Assembly: GCA_934654805.1 (NCBI GenBank) | Contig: CAKUGW010000015.1 | Coordinates: forward strand, 1-37,224 | DNA: 37,224 bases | DNA from: an uncultured Kiritimatiellota bacterium | Lineage (GTDB): Bacteria; Verrucomicrobiota; Kiritimatiellia; RFP12; UBA1067 | Direction of reading: 5' to 3' | Shown here: piece by piece, positions 1 to 9,234 of the stretch | Position numbering within the stretch: the stretch's first letter is position 1 | How the letters are laid out: each line of letters begins with the position of its first letter | Program-made: the position numbers and the translations under genes | Notes under the pieces: model-generated | Seen by the model: the letters and a program-made list of their open reading frames with translations, nothing else | Database searches by the model: none | What the model was told of the DNA's origin: nothing

Positions 1-123
1 CTGTCAGTATGCCATTATCCTTACTGAGTAGATTCCTTTCATTCTACAAGTTCAGCCAAGCTTGCTTGGCGCACCACTTTGCTGTTTTCCTGTTTGGCTT
101 ATTGTCGCTGTCGCGCCATTCCG
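1..123. other. Non-coding left edge
   Basis: This stretch lies downstream of the last minus-strand gene. I see no gene in it. It holds a perfect 7-bp inverted repeat with a 2-nt centre (55-61 GCCAAGC and 64-70 GCTTGGC). No T-run follows on the minus strand, so I do not call it a terminator. Confidence 0.5.
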
Positions 124-2919
124 CTATCTTTCCACCACATAATGGAACGTCGCCTGGCCGTCGCGGCCGGCCGTCGAGGCCGTGAAACGCAACGCCCCGT
201 CTTCGTATCGCGCCGGAACCGCATAGCGGACACGCCCCTCTTCCGACAGCGCGGACACCCTCCACGCGCCCTCCGGCACGGCCAGCGCGACATTCGCCGA
301 CGTCTTGCGCACGAGCTGCGGTGCCTTGCCCCAGTCGAAGAGGATCTTCCGCGACGCATCCGTGAACGTGATGCCCGTGTTGACCGTATCGACCAGATGC
401 ACGAACAGAAGCCGCCGCGACGCGGCGATCTCCGCGCCGTCCAGCGCGCTGACCCAAAGCGCCGTCGGCTCGCGGTCGCCGGTCCGCACGCGCAGCGGCC
501 CCGCCGCAAACGCGCCGCCCGGCACGTGGCCGCCGCACGTGCGCGGCGTCTCGACGACGAACGTCCCCTTCTCCGCGTCGATGCGCACCGCCCCGCCGCA
601 CGCGGACGGCAGCGGATCGTCCGCGCCGAGGCCGAGCGCGCGCCGCCGCACGGCGTCCAGGCTCTTGTGCGCGTAGTCGTCCGGATAGCGGAAGACCTCG
701 CACACGCCGTCGGGCAGGGCGTCCGCCGCCGTCGCCGTGCCGACCTTGCCGTGCCACGTGAGCCAATTGAGGTGATGCCACGTGTCCTCGGACGGCCCGA
801 CGTCCGCTGGACGCGCGAAGACGTCCTTCGGGACGACGTTCGCGAACTTCTTTCGCGCCTCCGGGAGGTCGCCGCGCAGGTAGAGGCAGACGGCGGCCAG
901 GTCTGCCGCGCGCATCACAGGGTCGCCTGCCATGACGAACGCCCCGAGCGCCGCCGAGGCCGGGTCGGCATACTGCGTGCGGTCGCCCGCGAAGTCGAAG
1001 TGCCACAGCCCGCCCCAGCCCTGGAACGCCGCCGCCGCGCCGACGAACAGGCCCTGCCCCACGCGATACGGGTTGGGCGCGCAGTAGTTCCACTCAGTGA
1101 CCGTGAACGGCTTGCCCCACTCCTTGGCGAACGAAGGAAAAACCGCGCCCATCGCGTTCTGCACGGGGTTGCCCGTCCCCGCCGTGGACGGCGGCTTCCA
1201 GTTCTGCCCGAGGAAGTTCGGATGGTCCTGGTAGAAATGCCCGTCCACGTAGTCGTAGGGCTTCACGCGCGCCAGCCGCGTGTGCATCGGATGGAACACG
1301 CCGTTCATGTCGCAGAGAAGAGCCTTGCACCCCAGCTCCTCGCGCAGGAACTGCCGCGTCCGCCGGGCGAAGCGCCGTTCGGCGTCCGAGAGGAACAGCT
1401 TGAAGGCGACGGCGTGCCGCGTCGGCGCCATGACGTTTTCGGGGAAGTTCTCCGGGATGTCCGCGTAGTCGGCGGGCGACGTCTCCCGCTTGACGGCCAG
1501 CCACTTCTTCCACATCGTCCGCCAGGCCTCAAAGCTTTCGAGGTGCGCGGTGTTGGAGCCGAGGCAGCCCTCGTTCACGAGCGAGATCCAGCCGAGCGCC
1601 GGCTCCTCCGCGAGCGATCGCCCCGTGTAGACGTTCCGGTGCGTGAGGAAGTTCCGCGCGAAGTCCAGATAGTTGGAGTAGACGCCTTCGTGAACCTGCA
1701 CGAGAGCCTTGAAGTCCCCCGCCCCGATCGTCCCGTCACGGTCGAAGCCGACGCTCCGCCACGTGATGTTCCAGTTGCGCGAGCAGAAGAGGTCGGTCGT
1801 CAGGTAGAGGCCGTTCGCGACGCACGCCGCGACGAGCGCGTCGAAACGCGCCATCTTCACGGGATCGGGCGTGACGCCGTCCGGCGCGCGTTCCAGCAAC
1901 TCCCACTCCTGATGGTGGATGCGCACGGCGTTGTAGCCCATGCGCGCGAGACGCACGGCGAGCGCATCCGCTTCGGGCTTGTCCTGCGGACAGAGCGCGC
2001 GCGTGCAGAGGTTGACGCCGTAGAAGCGCGCCGGCACGCCCGGACGCCCCTCGAACTCGAAGTCATCCCCCCTCGCGACGATCCGCCCCCATTTCCCGGC
2101 GGGGGCGCCCGTCGGGCGCATCGCCGAGAAGTCGAGCGGCGAGCCGGCGACAATCGCCTTCGCGGGCTTGAACGGCACCCAGCCCTTCCCGCCGGAGATG
2201 ACGTAGTTGCCGTCCGGCCCGACTTTGAGTCCGCCCGGCGCGGCAATCGTCAGAACCGCCGCCGCCGTCACGCCCGGTTCGGGACGATCCGCCAGCGGGA
2301 TGCACAGGATCAGCTTGCCGCCGATCTTCGGGTCACCCGCCATCTCGACGCCGACACGGCGCGGCGCGCCGAAATCGACGGTCATCCGCTCCTGTCCATG
2401 CACGTCAACGAGCGTCAGCCGACGCACGTCGCGGTCGAAGCAACGTGACTTCGGGTTCACGACGGGAATCTCGGCCCGTGCACCGTCCGCGACGAGCGCA
2501 CCGCCCGCGTAGTCTTCGAGCGGCAGCGTGCCACGTAGCTCCAGATGGCGAATCACGGCCTTCTCCTGCGGCGTCAGCGTCCACTCGGCCCGCACGGCAC
2601 CATCCGCGTCGCGGAACGCGCAGGTCCCGTCCACGTCGCCCTTCGCCCCCGCCTTCAGCGGAATGAAGCACGTCCGGTTGCCGTCCCTGTCCGGCGCGAG
2701 GCCGTCCGCCGCCTCGCGCACCTCCCACATGCCGTTGCGCACGACGTAGGCGCGCGGACGGAACTCGGCCCCCGCGCACGGCACGCGCAGAACCGCCCCA
2801 TAGGCGGGCCGCGCCTCATGGGCGGCGCGCGGAGACGCGTCCGCGGACGCGCTCCACGCGACGAAGGCCAGCAGCCCCAACAGGCCGTTCGCCGAACAGA
2901 TTCCGTTTTTCAGCAACAT
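124..2919 (-). CDS. Secreted GH-A-clan (GH5-like) glycoside hydrolase, 931 aa
   Basis: Probably an exported glycosidase acting on a polysaccharide. Residues 1 to about 28 form a signal peptide ending SASADA. A beta-rich N-terminal part is followed, from about residue 290, by a TIM-barrel-like region opening RFYGVNL. The putative acid/base is E450 in SLVNEG and the putative nucleophile is E609 in VTEWN, as in clan GH-A. The last 300 residues look like a beta-sandwich tail. It is a paralogue of the gene at 9231-11318: both share a 'LDF...GKxGR...GDxFEFE...GVPxRFxGVNL' block, both catalytic contexts and a similar C-terminus. The start is supported by GGTGAGG just upstream, in a 9-nt gap after the preceding gene. 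The exact GH family and substrate are not determined; it could be a family absent from standard schemes. Confidence 0.75.
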   Translation of the reverse strand: MLLKNGICSANGLLGLLAFVAWSASADASPRAAHEARPAYGAVLRVPCAGAEFRPRAYVVRNGMWEVREAADGLAPDRDGNRTCFIPLKAGAKGDVDGTCAFRDADGAVRAEWTLTPQEKAVIRHLELRGTLPLEDYAGGALVADGARAEIPVVNPKSRCFDRDVRRLTLVDVHGQERMTVDFGAPRRVGVEMAGDPKIGGKLILCIPLADRPEPGVTAAAVLTIAAPGGLKVGPDGNYVISGGKGWVPFKPAKAIVAGSPLDFSAMRPTGAPAGKWGRIVARGDDFEFEGRPGVPARFYGVNLCTRALCPQDKPEADALAVRLARMGYNAVRIHHQEWELLERAPDGVTPDPVKMARFDALVAACVANGLYLTTDLFCSRNWNITWRSVGFDRDGTIGAGDFKALVQVHEGVYSNYLDFARNFLTHRNVYTGRSLAEEPALGWISLVNEGCLGSNTAHLESFEAWRTMWKKWLAVKRETSPADYADIPENFPENVMAPTRHAVAFKLFLSDAERRFARRTRQFLREELGCKALLCDMNGVFHPMHTRLARVKPYDYVDGHFYQDHPNFLGQNWKPPSTAGTGNPVQNAMGAVFPSFAKEWGKPFTVTEWNYCAPNPYRVGQGLFVGAAAAFQGWGGLWHFDFAGDRTQYADPASAALGAFVMAGDPVMRAADLAAVCLYLRGDLPEARKKFANVVPKDVFARPADVGPSEDTWHHLNWLTWHGKVGTATAADALPDGVCEVFRYPDDYAHKSLDAVRRRALGLGADDPLPSACGGAVRIDAEKGTFVVETPRTCGGHVPGGAFAAGPLRVRTGDREPTALWVSALDGAEIAASRRLLFVHLVDTVNTGITFTDASRKILFDWGKAPQLVRKTSANVALAVPEGAWRVSALSEEGRVRYAVPARYEDGALRFTASTAGRDGQATFHYVVER

Positions 2920-2928
2920 GCCCTCACC

Positions 2929-3288
2929 TCACTTGATCGTCAACAGCAGGCCACGACGCACCTTCGCGAGAACGGCGCCGTCCTTGACCTTAAACGTCAC
3001 CTTGTCGGTCGCGGTTCCGTTCAATTGGCACGTCCACCCCGACAGATCCGTCGCGCCGCCCCAGCTCGTGTCACCGCTCTTGCCCATGTTCTCGAAGCGC
3101 GCACCGGCGCCCGGATGCCGGATCGCCGTCAAGTATTCGAGATAGAACGCCTGGTTGCCGGCCTCGGAAATCGAGTCGCCGAAAAAGCCCACGCGCTCAC
3201 CGGGCTTGAACGGCGTCGGCGCTGTCGCGGCCATCGCCGTCGTCGAGACGGCCATTGCGACCGCAATTAGCAGTTCAGATAGTTTCAT
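2929..3288 (-). pseudogene. Truncated SGNH-hydrolase head joined to a secreted-protein C-terminal tail, 119 aa
   Basis: The reading frame is intact but the protein is a chimera. Residues 1-21 are a signal peptide. Residues around 30-70 match the start of SGNH/GDSL esterases (GFFGDSISEAG, with the block-I serine, then a block-II-like GKSGDTSWGG). The enzyme then stops, with no block III or V and no Asp-His pair. The final 42 residues match the C-terminus of the 960-aa protein encoded at 11344-14226 at 32 of 42 positions, and the DNA is also clearly similar. SGNH enzymes usually exceed 180 residues, so catalysis is unlikely. A GGAGAG site lies 7 nt before the ATG, so it may still be translated. 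It is either a deletion/recombination remnant or a small exported protein. Confidence 0.6.
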
Positions 3289-3475
3289 TTTTCTGCTCTC
3301 CTTTATTTGGTTTGCTTGAATGAGCGCAAAGCCGTTTCGCGTTCCTGGATTTCTCGCGCCGCAGAGGTCTCACACGGAGGGACGGAGCCACGGAGACGGG
3401 TCGGAACGCTCCGTGCCTCCGTGGCTCCATGTGCGCTTGCCACCCCAAAGGCTCTGCGGCAAGGGCGCCCTCTGC
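3289..3475. repeat. Inverted 8-bp tandem arrays in an intergenic gap
   Basis: Within this 187-bp gap, three units of ACGGAGNN (3374-3397) face three units of NCTCCRTG (3408-3431). Units 3384-3395 and 3417-3428 form a perfect 12-bp inverted repeat around a 21-nt centre. Transcribed as the GH43-to-SGNH intergenic RNA it would fold into a strong hairpin. No gene is visible. Confidence 0.75.
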
Positions 3476-4702
3476 TCACTCGTAATCGGCAAGACTCCAC
3501 CGGTCGCGCCATTCCAGCCTTGGGCGGCCATCTTTTCCAAAGACAAGCGGTAGCCAGACCTGCCGAGCCTCGCAGATCGGCGCGTGCATCGGATAGAGCT
3601 CTCCACCCGTCTTCTCCCTGAACAGATCGACGAGTTTCGGGTCGAAGGGGCGTCCGAACTCCTTGTTGTAGGCCGCCTCGAGTTCCGGCCAGTTCACGTC
3701 GAGCATTCCCGGAAGCCACCGGTCGGCGATCGCCACATAGAGGTCTTTCTTTCCGGGGACTTTCAGGACCTGGCAGACCTGGGAGTGAAATGTCGTGTGG
3801 GACGGATCGTCTGGCGCCAGTTCGCCGAGGTTTGTCCACGGCCCCGTGCGGCCGTCGGAGACAATCGTCTCGCTTGGGTTCGGGTAGTAATGCGTCGTGC
3901 CAGAGGTGATGATGTAGTGACGGCCATTGCGGACGAAAGGAGATGGAGCCTCCCGCGTCAGGGGTGGGCCTGGCGTGTAGGCGAAGGTCGCGCACACGCC
4001 CTTCGTGTCGGTGTAGTCGTCGCTCAGCTCAACGATGGCCAGCATGCTGTGCGGCCTGTTGAAGTAGAGATAGGCGCGCCCGTCGGCGTCCTTCGCGATG
4101 CTGAAGTCCCCGCAGTCCATGCCGTTCGGCCGAATGCCACGCCGAGCCAGCGTCCACGGCCCCGTCAGGCATTCCGCCGTGAAAGTCGCCGCGCACTGCC
4201 CGCCGTCTTCAAGGAGGTGGACCCAGAGGACGAAGCGCCCCGTACGGTCGTTGTACACGAGGGTACAGCGGTCAAGCAACCGGCTTGGATGCAGAATGGA
4301 CGACTCGTCCCTTTCGTCTGCCGGGATGATCACGCCCTCGCGCTTCCAGCGTGCGAGATCGCCCGACGAGTAGAGGACGATGCCGTTATGCCAGACGCTG
4401 TCCTTCCCTGTCGTCCGGTTCCGGTTGACGGCGCACCACCAGTAGACGCCGTCGTGGACGAGAACCGAACCGCCCTGCGCGCAGATCGGGCTCCCGTCCG
4501 TGTCGTACCATTTCTCACCCGGGCGGATCACCCCTTCGGACATCGCCCCTGAAGACGCCGAGGCACACGCCCGGACCACCTCGCCGTTCGTGTCCGCCGA
4601 CAGGGCGTACGCAAACTGAAGTCCCACCCCAAGGGCCAGGGCGAAGGCCCTTTCGCGCTTCCATGCGCGTCCCGCCCTCTTGTTTCTGGCTTCCGCTTTC
4701 AT
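3476..4702 (-). CDS. Secreted GH43-like glycoside hydrolase (galactanase-like), 408 aa
   Basis: Likely a secreted exo-acting glycosidase with a five-bladed propeller. The N-terminus has a long basic n-region followed by a hydrophobic stretch (residues 20-35), consistent with export. The core opens with a YDTDGSPICAQGG block that resembles the 'D(T)DG..I.AHGG' entry strand of GH43 subfamily 24/34-type enzymes. E251 in TREAPSPF fits the general acid in that group, in which the usual catalytic Asp base is often replaced. Beta-1,3-galactan side-chain attack is known for relatives; it is inference here. The gene follows GH78 after 33 nt with an AAAGGAAAG ribosome site. Other five-bladed-propeller GHs cannot be excluded. 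Confidence 0.75.
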   Translation of the reverse strand: MKAEARNKRAGRAWKRERAFALALGVGLQFAYALSADTNGEVVRACASASSGAMSEGVIRPGEKWYDTDGSPICAQGGSVLVHDGVYWWCAVNRNRTTGKDSVWHNGIVLYSSGDLARWKREGVIIPADERDESSILHPSRLLDRCTLVYNDRTGRFVLWVHLLEDGGQCAATFTAECLTGPWTLARRGIRPNGMDCGDFSIAKDADGRAYLYFNRPHSMLAIVELSDDYTDTKGVCATFAYTPGPPLTREAPSPFVRNGRHYIITSGTTHYYPNPSETIVSDGRTGPWTNLGELAPDDPSHTTFHSQVCQVLKVPGKKDLYVAIADRWLPGMLDVNWPELEAAYNKEFGRPFDPKLVDLFREKTGGELYPMHAPICEARQVWLPLVFGKDGRPRLEWRDRWSLADYE

Positions 4703-4735
4703 CTTCTTTCTTTCCTTTCGTTTTGCGTTTCGCTT

Positions 4736-6796
4736 TCACGGGATATCCCGCCGGATCTCCGTGACCGTGTGTCCGTTCCTGTCCACGAAGACGTGGATGG
4801 AGCCCCACGGGGTCGGCACGTCGCCCTCCATCCAGTCCAGACCGCCGAGATTCGGCTTCACCTCGTAGGTCGCGAAGCCGGGCGCGGTCGGGACAACGCC
4901 CAGGAAGTGCTTGCCGAGCAGATATGCCGGGCTCGCGCCCCAGGCGTGGCAGAGCGACTTGCCGAACCGGCGTCCGTACATCGCATAGTGCGCCTCGCCC
5001 GTCTCCTCGGGGTTGTAGAGTTCCCAGAAACTCGTCGCGCCCAGCCGCAGCATGCCGCCCCAGTAGCGCTTGATCTCGCGGAGGACGTCCTTCTGGCGAC
5101 CGAGCGCGCAGAGCGCTTCCATCTCGTAGAAACGCATGTACGGCGTCTGGATCTTCATGACGGCCTCGTTGAAGATGACATTGCTCACGACACTGTCGAG
5201 TTGTGCCGCGTTGAAATAGCCGTAAAACAGGCCGAACATGTTCGGATAGCGCGTGAGCATCGGATCCGTCCGCCCGTCCGCGTAGATCATGTGCATGAGT
5301 CCGCCCTTTTCCGCGTTCCAGTAGCGCGGCACGATTTCCGCACGCAGCCTCTTCGCCCGCGTAAGCCAGTCCGCGGCGTCTTCCTTTGCGCCGACATCAT
5401 CCGCGACGGACGATGCCGCCTCAAGCGCGCGCACGAGGAGCATCTGCTCAAAGCTCGTCACGCCCCCGTAGTTCGGCAGGGGCTTCGGCGCCCAGTCGAT
5501 GAACATCCAGTCGCCCGCCACGTCCGCAGGTCGGCCGTCGGCGTCCAACCGACCGAGGGCGAACGCGAGAAGAGACTTCAGGCGAGGATAGACTTGCCGT
5601 GCAAAGCTTGCGTCGCCGGAATAGAGAATGTACTTCTCGACCGCATCGAACCAGTAGAACGTGTAGTCCATGATGCTGTTGAGGTGCATCTTCACGGGAT
5701 CCTTGCCGCGCACCGCCCACAGCGTGTCGCGGCAGCCGTCATAGTCGCCGAAGACGTAGTAGTTCATCAGGAGGCTCTGCACGGCATCGCCGCTCCACAC
5801 CCAGCGGTCGCGCTTGATCCCCTCGATGAAGACCTCACGGCAGGTGAGCGCGAGCGTATGCGCCGAGACGTCCCAGATGCGGTTGACCTCGGGGTCGCTG
5901 CAGCGGAAGCTCCCACGCAGGGGCACGTCCTTCCACTCGTGGTCCACCGTCACCGAACCGACCGAGATGTCGCCCGAGAAGGGAATCACGTGGACGTAGC
6001 GGAAGCCGTGGGCGATCTCGCGCCGATACTCCGGCGTCGCCGTCAGCTCGACCTGCTCCCAGCCGTCCAGCGCATCCGGCTCGGTCTTCACCAGATCCTC
6101 GGCCAGCATCTCGGGCTCGCTTTCGGCGTAGATGATACGGACGGCGCCTGCGCCCTTCACATCCTTGAGCCGAAGGTAGCCGTAGGTCTCCTCCCCGAAG
6201 TCTGCGAGCAGATGGCGGCCCTTGTGGCGTCGCACCCATTTCGCCGACTTTTCTCTTGTCGGGAGCCTTTTCAGCCCCGGCGGCATCGCGGGGTCTGCGA
6301 AGCGCGCGCTCGATTCGACAGGCAGGTTCTCGGACACGTCACCCGTCGTCGTCCAGCCGACCGTCCAGCGGCCGTCCGAGACGAGCGTCGGTCCCATCAC
6401 CCAGGCGGACGGCGGACGCGCCGTGTTCTGGACTTTCAGCCACAGCGTCTTGGCGGACTTCGGCAACACGAACCTTCCGCCGACGGCAGACGCCTCGCGA
6501 AAGGACGTGCCGTCCGAATAGCAGAGCGAGGCATGTCCGTCGCACCGGATCTCCAGAGGCTCGTCCGCCTTCAGCTCCAGGCCGTCCCGGCGGAAGATGA
6601 CACGCGTCTCGGGCGCATACAGCGGCCAGAACGGCGTCAGGCGCGAGCCCCACTGAAGGCGCTGGCTCTGCAGCTCATTCCCCCACCAGAGCCCGTAGTC
6701 CCCCGGATACCAGATCCAGCGCGGCGACGGGCCGGACGCCTCGGCCGTTGCGGCGAATGCCATGCAGAGGATTCCGCAGATTGCTCTCATTTCCAT
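4736..6796 (-). CDS. Secreted GH78-like alpha-L-rhamnosidase, 686 aa
   Basis: Predicted to release terminal rhamnose from plant glycans. A short signal peptide (ending AEASG) is followed by beta-sandwich domains and an alpha/alpha-six-barrel. The diagnostic GH78 segment is FIEGIKRDRWVWSGDAVQ, equivalent to the family's 'D.PxRDERxGWxGDA' motif. A later ATSFWELYNP carries the second carboxylate. The C-terminal beta domain contains the 'PGFATYEVKPNLGGLDWMEGDVPTPWGSI' type region usual in this family. The third residue is also Met; its ATG (6788-6790) overlaps the TGA of the upstream GH2 gene as ATGA, so either start is translationally coupled to GH2. At 686 aa it is on the short side for GH78. 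Confidence 0.85.
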   Translation of the reverse strand: MEMRAICGILCMAFAATAEASGPSPRWIWYPGDYGLWWGNELQSQRLQWGSRLTPFWPLYAPETRVIFRRDGLELKADEPLEIRCDGHASLCYSDGTSFREASAVGGRFVLPKSAKTLWLKVQNTARPPSAWVMGPTLVSDGRWTVGWTTTGDVSENLPVESSARFADPAMPPGLKRLPTREKSAKWVRRHKGRHLLADFGEETYGYLRLKDVKGAGAVRIIYAESEPEMLAEDLVKTEPDALDGWEQVELTATPEYRREIAHGFRYVHVIPFSGDISVGSVTVDHEWKDVPLRGSFRCSDPEVNRIWDVSAHTLALTCREVFIEGIKRDRWVWSGDAVQSLLMNYYVFGDYDGCRDTLWAVRGKDPVKMHLNSIMDYTFYWFDAVEKYILYSGDASFARQVYPRLKSLLAFALGRLDADGRPADVAGDWMFIDWAPKPLPNYGGVTSFEQMLLVRALEAASSVADDVGAKEDAADWLTRAKRLRAEIVPRYWNAEKGGLMHMIYADGRTDPMLTRYPNMFGLFYGYFNAAQLDSVVSNVIFNEAVMKIQTPYMRFYEMEALCALGRQKDVLREIKRYWGGMLRLGATSFWELYNPEETGEAHYAMYGRRFGKSLCHAWGASPAYLLGKHFLGVVPTAPGFATYEVKPNLGGLDWMEGDVPTPWGSIHVFVDRNGHTVTEIRRDIP

Positions 6797-9234
6797 GTCC
6801 GCTGACAGACCTTTCTCTTGACCTCGACCGTCACCGTCCGCTCCGGCAGCCCTTCAGGCCGGACGGAGACCGTCGCCTCGCCAGCCGTGCGCCGCGTCCG
6901 GAAAATCGCCAGAGCAAACCCGTCATGCAGGCGCTTGGCGGAGACCTCTGGAACAAACAGCTCGTTCGTCGCGTGGTCGCCGTCGTCCACCGCCAGAAGA
7001 TCCAGGCTCCCCGTCGCGACGAAGGCGACGCGGTTCGTGGACGAACGGACCTGCGTCCCATGCGCGTCCACGGCCCGGCACGCGACAAAGACGAGATCCC
7101 GTCCGTTCGCGCACACGCCAAGAGGCGCCTCAACGTCGACGTCTATCCGCACGGCTTCTCCGGCCGTGCGCACGGCATGGCGAACCAGGCGCTCCCCACC
7201 AACGTCCGCAACGGCCTCAAGAACGCCCGGCGCATAGGGGACATCCCATTCCAAGACGTTTTCCCTTTGGGGGTCGCCCCGGACGTTCGCGCGCACGCCG
7301 AGCGAGACGCCGTTCAGGAAGAGATCCGCCCGCGCGCCGTTCGTGTAGACGAGGACGCGCTTCCGCTCGCCCGCGACGCCGTTCCAAGCGCTGACGCGGC
7401 ACTGCATGCCGACGTCCACGCTGTTCCAGCGCCGCCGCGTTTCCTCGCCGTCCTCGACGGCGAGACGCACGACCGGCTCGTCGGACAGGACGGAGCGGAT
7501 GAGATACGCCTCGGGAAGCGGCTCCAGCGCATGCGTGAAGAAGCTGTAGTTCCAGCCCTTCTTCGGCCAGCCGTCCGTCTCGCCCCAGTAGGGAATCGCG
7601 CCCCACCAGCTGCAGCCGATCGAATGCGCACGATCCATCTGAAGGTAGGGCGCCTGCAGCCCCCGGACGACCGCCTCGCTCTGGAAGATGTTCAGGCCGG
7701 GCCTCCGCCGCGCGAATTCCGCATAGTCGGGCGCCTGGTAGTTGAACGAGGCGATGTCCGTCGCGCAGGCCAGTTCGGGCGGGTCCAATGCCGCCCCGTA
7801 GCCGGGGTCGCCCTTCTCGCGCGAACCCGTATGCATGGGGTAGAGCGCGACTGTCGTCGGGCGCGTCACGTCCCACCGCCGCGCAAGTTCGCGAAAAACC
7901 CGGTAGGAGGTCACGCCGTAATCGCCAGTCTCCGGGAAACCCCACAGCTCCTCCTGCTGCTGCATCTCGTTCCCCAAGCTCCAAATGACAATCGAGGGGT
8001 GGTTGCGCCCGCGCTTCATCCACTCCGTCATCAGCTGCGACCAGCAGTCGAGGAATTTCCCGCGTCCCGCCCAGTAGTAGCCCTGGTCGCACGACCACTT
8101 GTCGATCAGCTCGTCCACCACGAGGATGCCCATCTCGTCCGCGAGTCGGTAGAAGTCCTCCGAATACGGGTTGTGGCTGCACCGCACGGCGTTGAAGCCA
8201 AACTGCTTCATGACACGGAACTGCCGCGCAATCGCCGCAGGAAACGGCGCCGCACCAAGAGCCCCGTGGCATTCATGGCCGGACACGCCCTTGAGAAAAA
8301 TCTTCCGGCCGTTCAGCTTGAACCCAAAGGCCGCGTCAAAGGCCAGCGTCCGAATGCCAAAGCGCACCGCCGTGCGGTCAATTTCCTCTCCCTCAAGCGT
8401 CAGCGTCGCCTCCGCCGTATAGAGGCTGGGGCGATCCACGTCCCACAGCAGCGGGTTCTCCACGACAAGTCCCGGCAGAGCGACCTCCTGATGGTAGAGC
8501 CGTGACCACGGGGCGCGGGCCGTCGTTTGCGCGACCTTCTTCCCGTCCGCGTCACGGATGGCGACCTCCACCTGAAGGTTCTCCTTTTCGCCGCGAAACC
8601 TGAAGCCGTCCAGCTCGACCGTCGCCGACAGCGTCGCATAGCCGTTCGCAACCGACTTTGTGACGATGCTGAGGCCATGCCGCGCAACCGACAGGTTCGG
8701 CCGCGTACGGACACGCACCGCCCGCGTCAGCCCGACACCCGTGTACCAGCGTACCGACCGATAGGAGCCGGACGCACACCAGACGGCAAGCACGTTCCGC
8801 TGCCCCGCCGGACGAAGGTGGCGCGTCACGTCGATCTCGAACCCCAGGTAGCCGTAGTCGCACGTCCCCACGCGGACGCCGTTCAGCCAAACGTCACCAT
8901 AGGTGGACAGGCCGTCGAAGTCGAGGAAAACACGTTGCCCCGCCCAGCGCGCGTCCGTCTCGAACGAATTGCGGTACCAGGCCTCGCCGAGCGGCTTGAA
9001 GCCCCGTCCGGGGCCGGCCTCGCGCAGCCACGGCTGCTCGAACTGAATGTCATGCGGCAGGTCGACGACCTTCCATCCGCTGTCGTCAAACCTGTCCAGC
9101 GGAACGTCCATCTCGAACGCCCCCCAGTGGCAGCGCCAGCCCTGGTCAAGCGGCAGCTCGAAACGGGGCGCCGCGCGGCACGTCAGCGCCAGCGCCACCA
9201 GGACAAGGGGCAAAGGCTGTCGCAGAGCACTCAT
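6787..9234 (-). CDS. Secreted GH2 beta-galactosidase/glycosidase, 815 aa
   Basis: Classic GH2 order: signal peptide (about 1-21), sugar-binding jelly roll (from about 25, with WYRNSF and DGLSTYGDVWLNG), immunoglobulin-like domain, then TIM barrel. Acid/base E423 lies in SLGNEM after the NHPSIVIW strand, and the putative nucleophile E520 in IFQSEAVV. The C-terminal third carries an extra 'GV..RV.AWNG..GE.K..LVYTNG' module (a DUF4982-like beta domain) plus another sandwich. Such architecture is common in beta-galactosidases and beta-glucuronidases of gut polysaccharide degraders; the exact sugar is not readable from sequence. Its ATG overlaps the stop of the upstream gene (ATGA at 9231-9234) and its stop overlaps GH78, so the three are tightly coupled. 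Confidence 0.9.
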   Translation of the reverse strand: MSALRQPLPLVLVALALTCRAAPRFELPLDQGWRCHWGAFEMDVPLDRFDDSGWKVVDLPHDIQFEQPWLREAGPGRGFKPLGEAWYRNSFETDARWAGQRVFLDFDGLSTYGDVWLNGVRVGTCDYGYLGFEIDVTRHLRPAGQRNVLAVWCASGSYRSVRWYTGVGLTRAVRVRTRPNLSVARHGLSIVTKSVANGYATLSATVELDGFRFRGEKENLQVEVAIRDADGKKVAQTTARAPWSRLYHQEVALPGLVVENPLLWDVDRPSLYTAEATLTLEGEEIDRTAVRFGIRTLAFDAAFGFKLNGRKIFLKGVSGHECHGALGAAPFPAAIARQFRVMKQFGFNAVRCSHNPYSEDFYRLADEMGILVVDELIDKWSCDQGYYWAGRGKFLDCWSQLMTEWMKRGRNHPSIVIWSLGNEMQQQEELWGFPETGDYGVTSYRVFRELARRWDVTRPTTVALYPMHTGSREKGDPGYGAALDPPELACATDIASFNYQAPDYAEFARRRPGLNIFQSEAVVRGLQAPYLQMDRAHSIGCSWWGAIPYWGETDGWPKKGWNYSFFTHALEPLPEAYLIRSVLSDEPVVRLAVEDGEETRRRWNSVDVGMQCRVSAWNGVAGERKRVLVYTNGARADLFLNGVSLGVRANVRGDPQRENVLEWDVPYAPGVLEAVADVGGERLVRHAVRTAGEAVRIDVDVEAPLGVCANGRDLVFVACRAVDAHGTQVRSSTNRVAFVATGSLDLLAVDDGDHATNELFVPEVSAKRLHDGFALAIFRTRRTAGEATVSVRPEGLPERTVTVEVKRKVCQRTWK

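Noticed and set aside
55..70. Terminator at the left edge (GCCAAGC/GCTTGGC)
   Set aside because: Only a 2-nt centre and no T-run on the coding strand.
79..2448. Very long open frame on the plus strand opposite the first hydrolase
   Set aside because: Arg/Val/His-rich translation without domains; it is the antisense of a GC-rich gene with clear catalytic motifs. The same applies to long plus-strand frames at 4769-6805, 6748-8505, 9264-11402, 20896-23196, 27459-29771 and 29925-32411.
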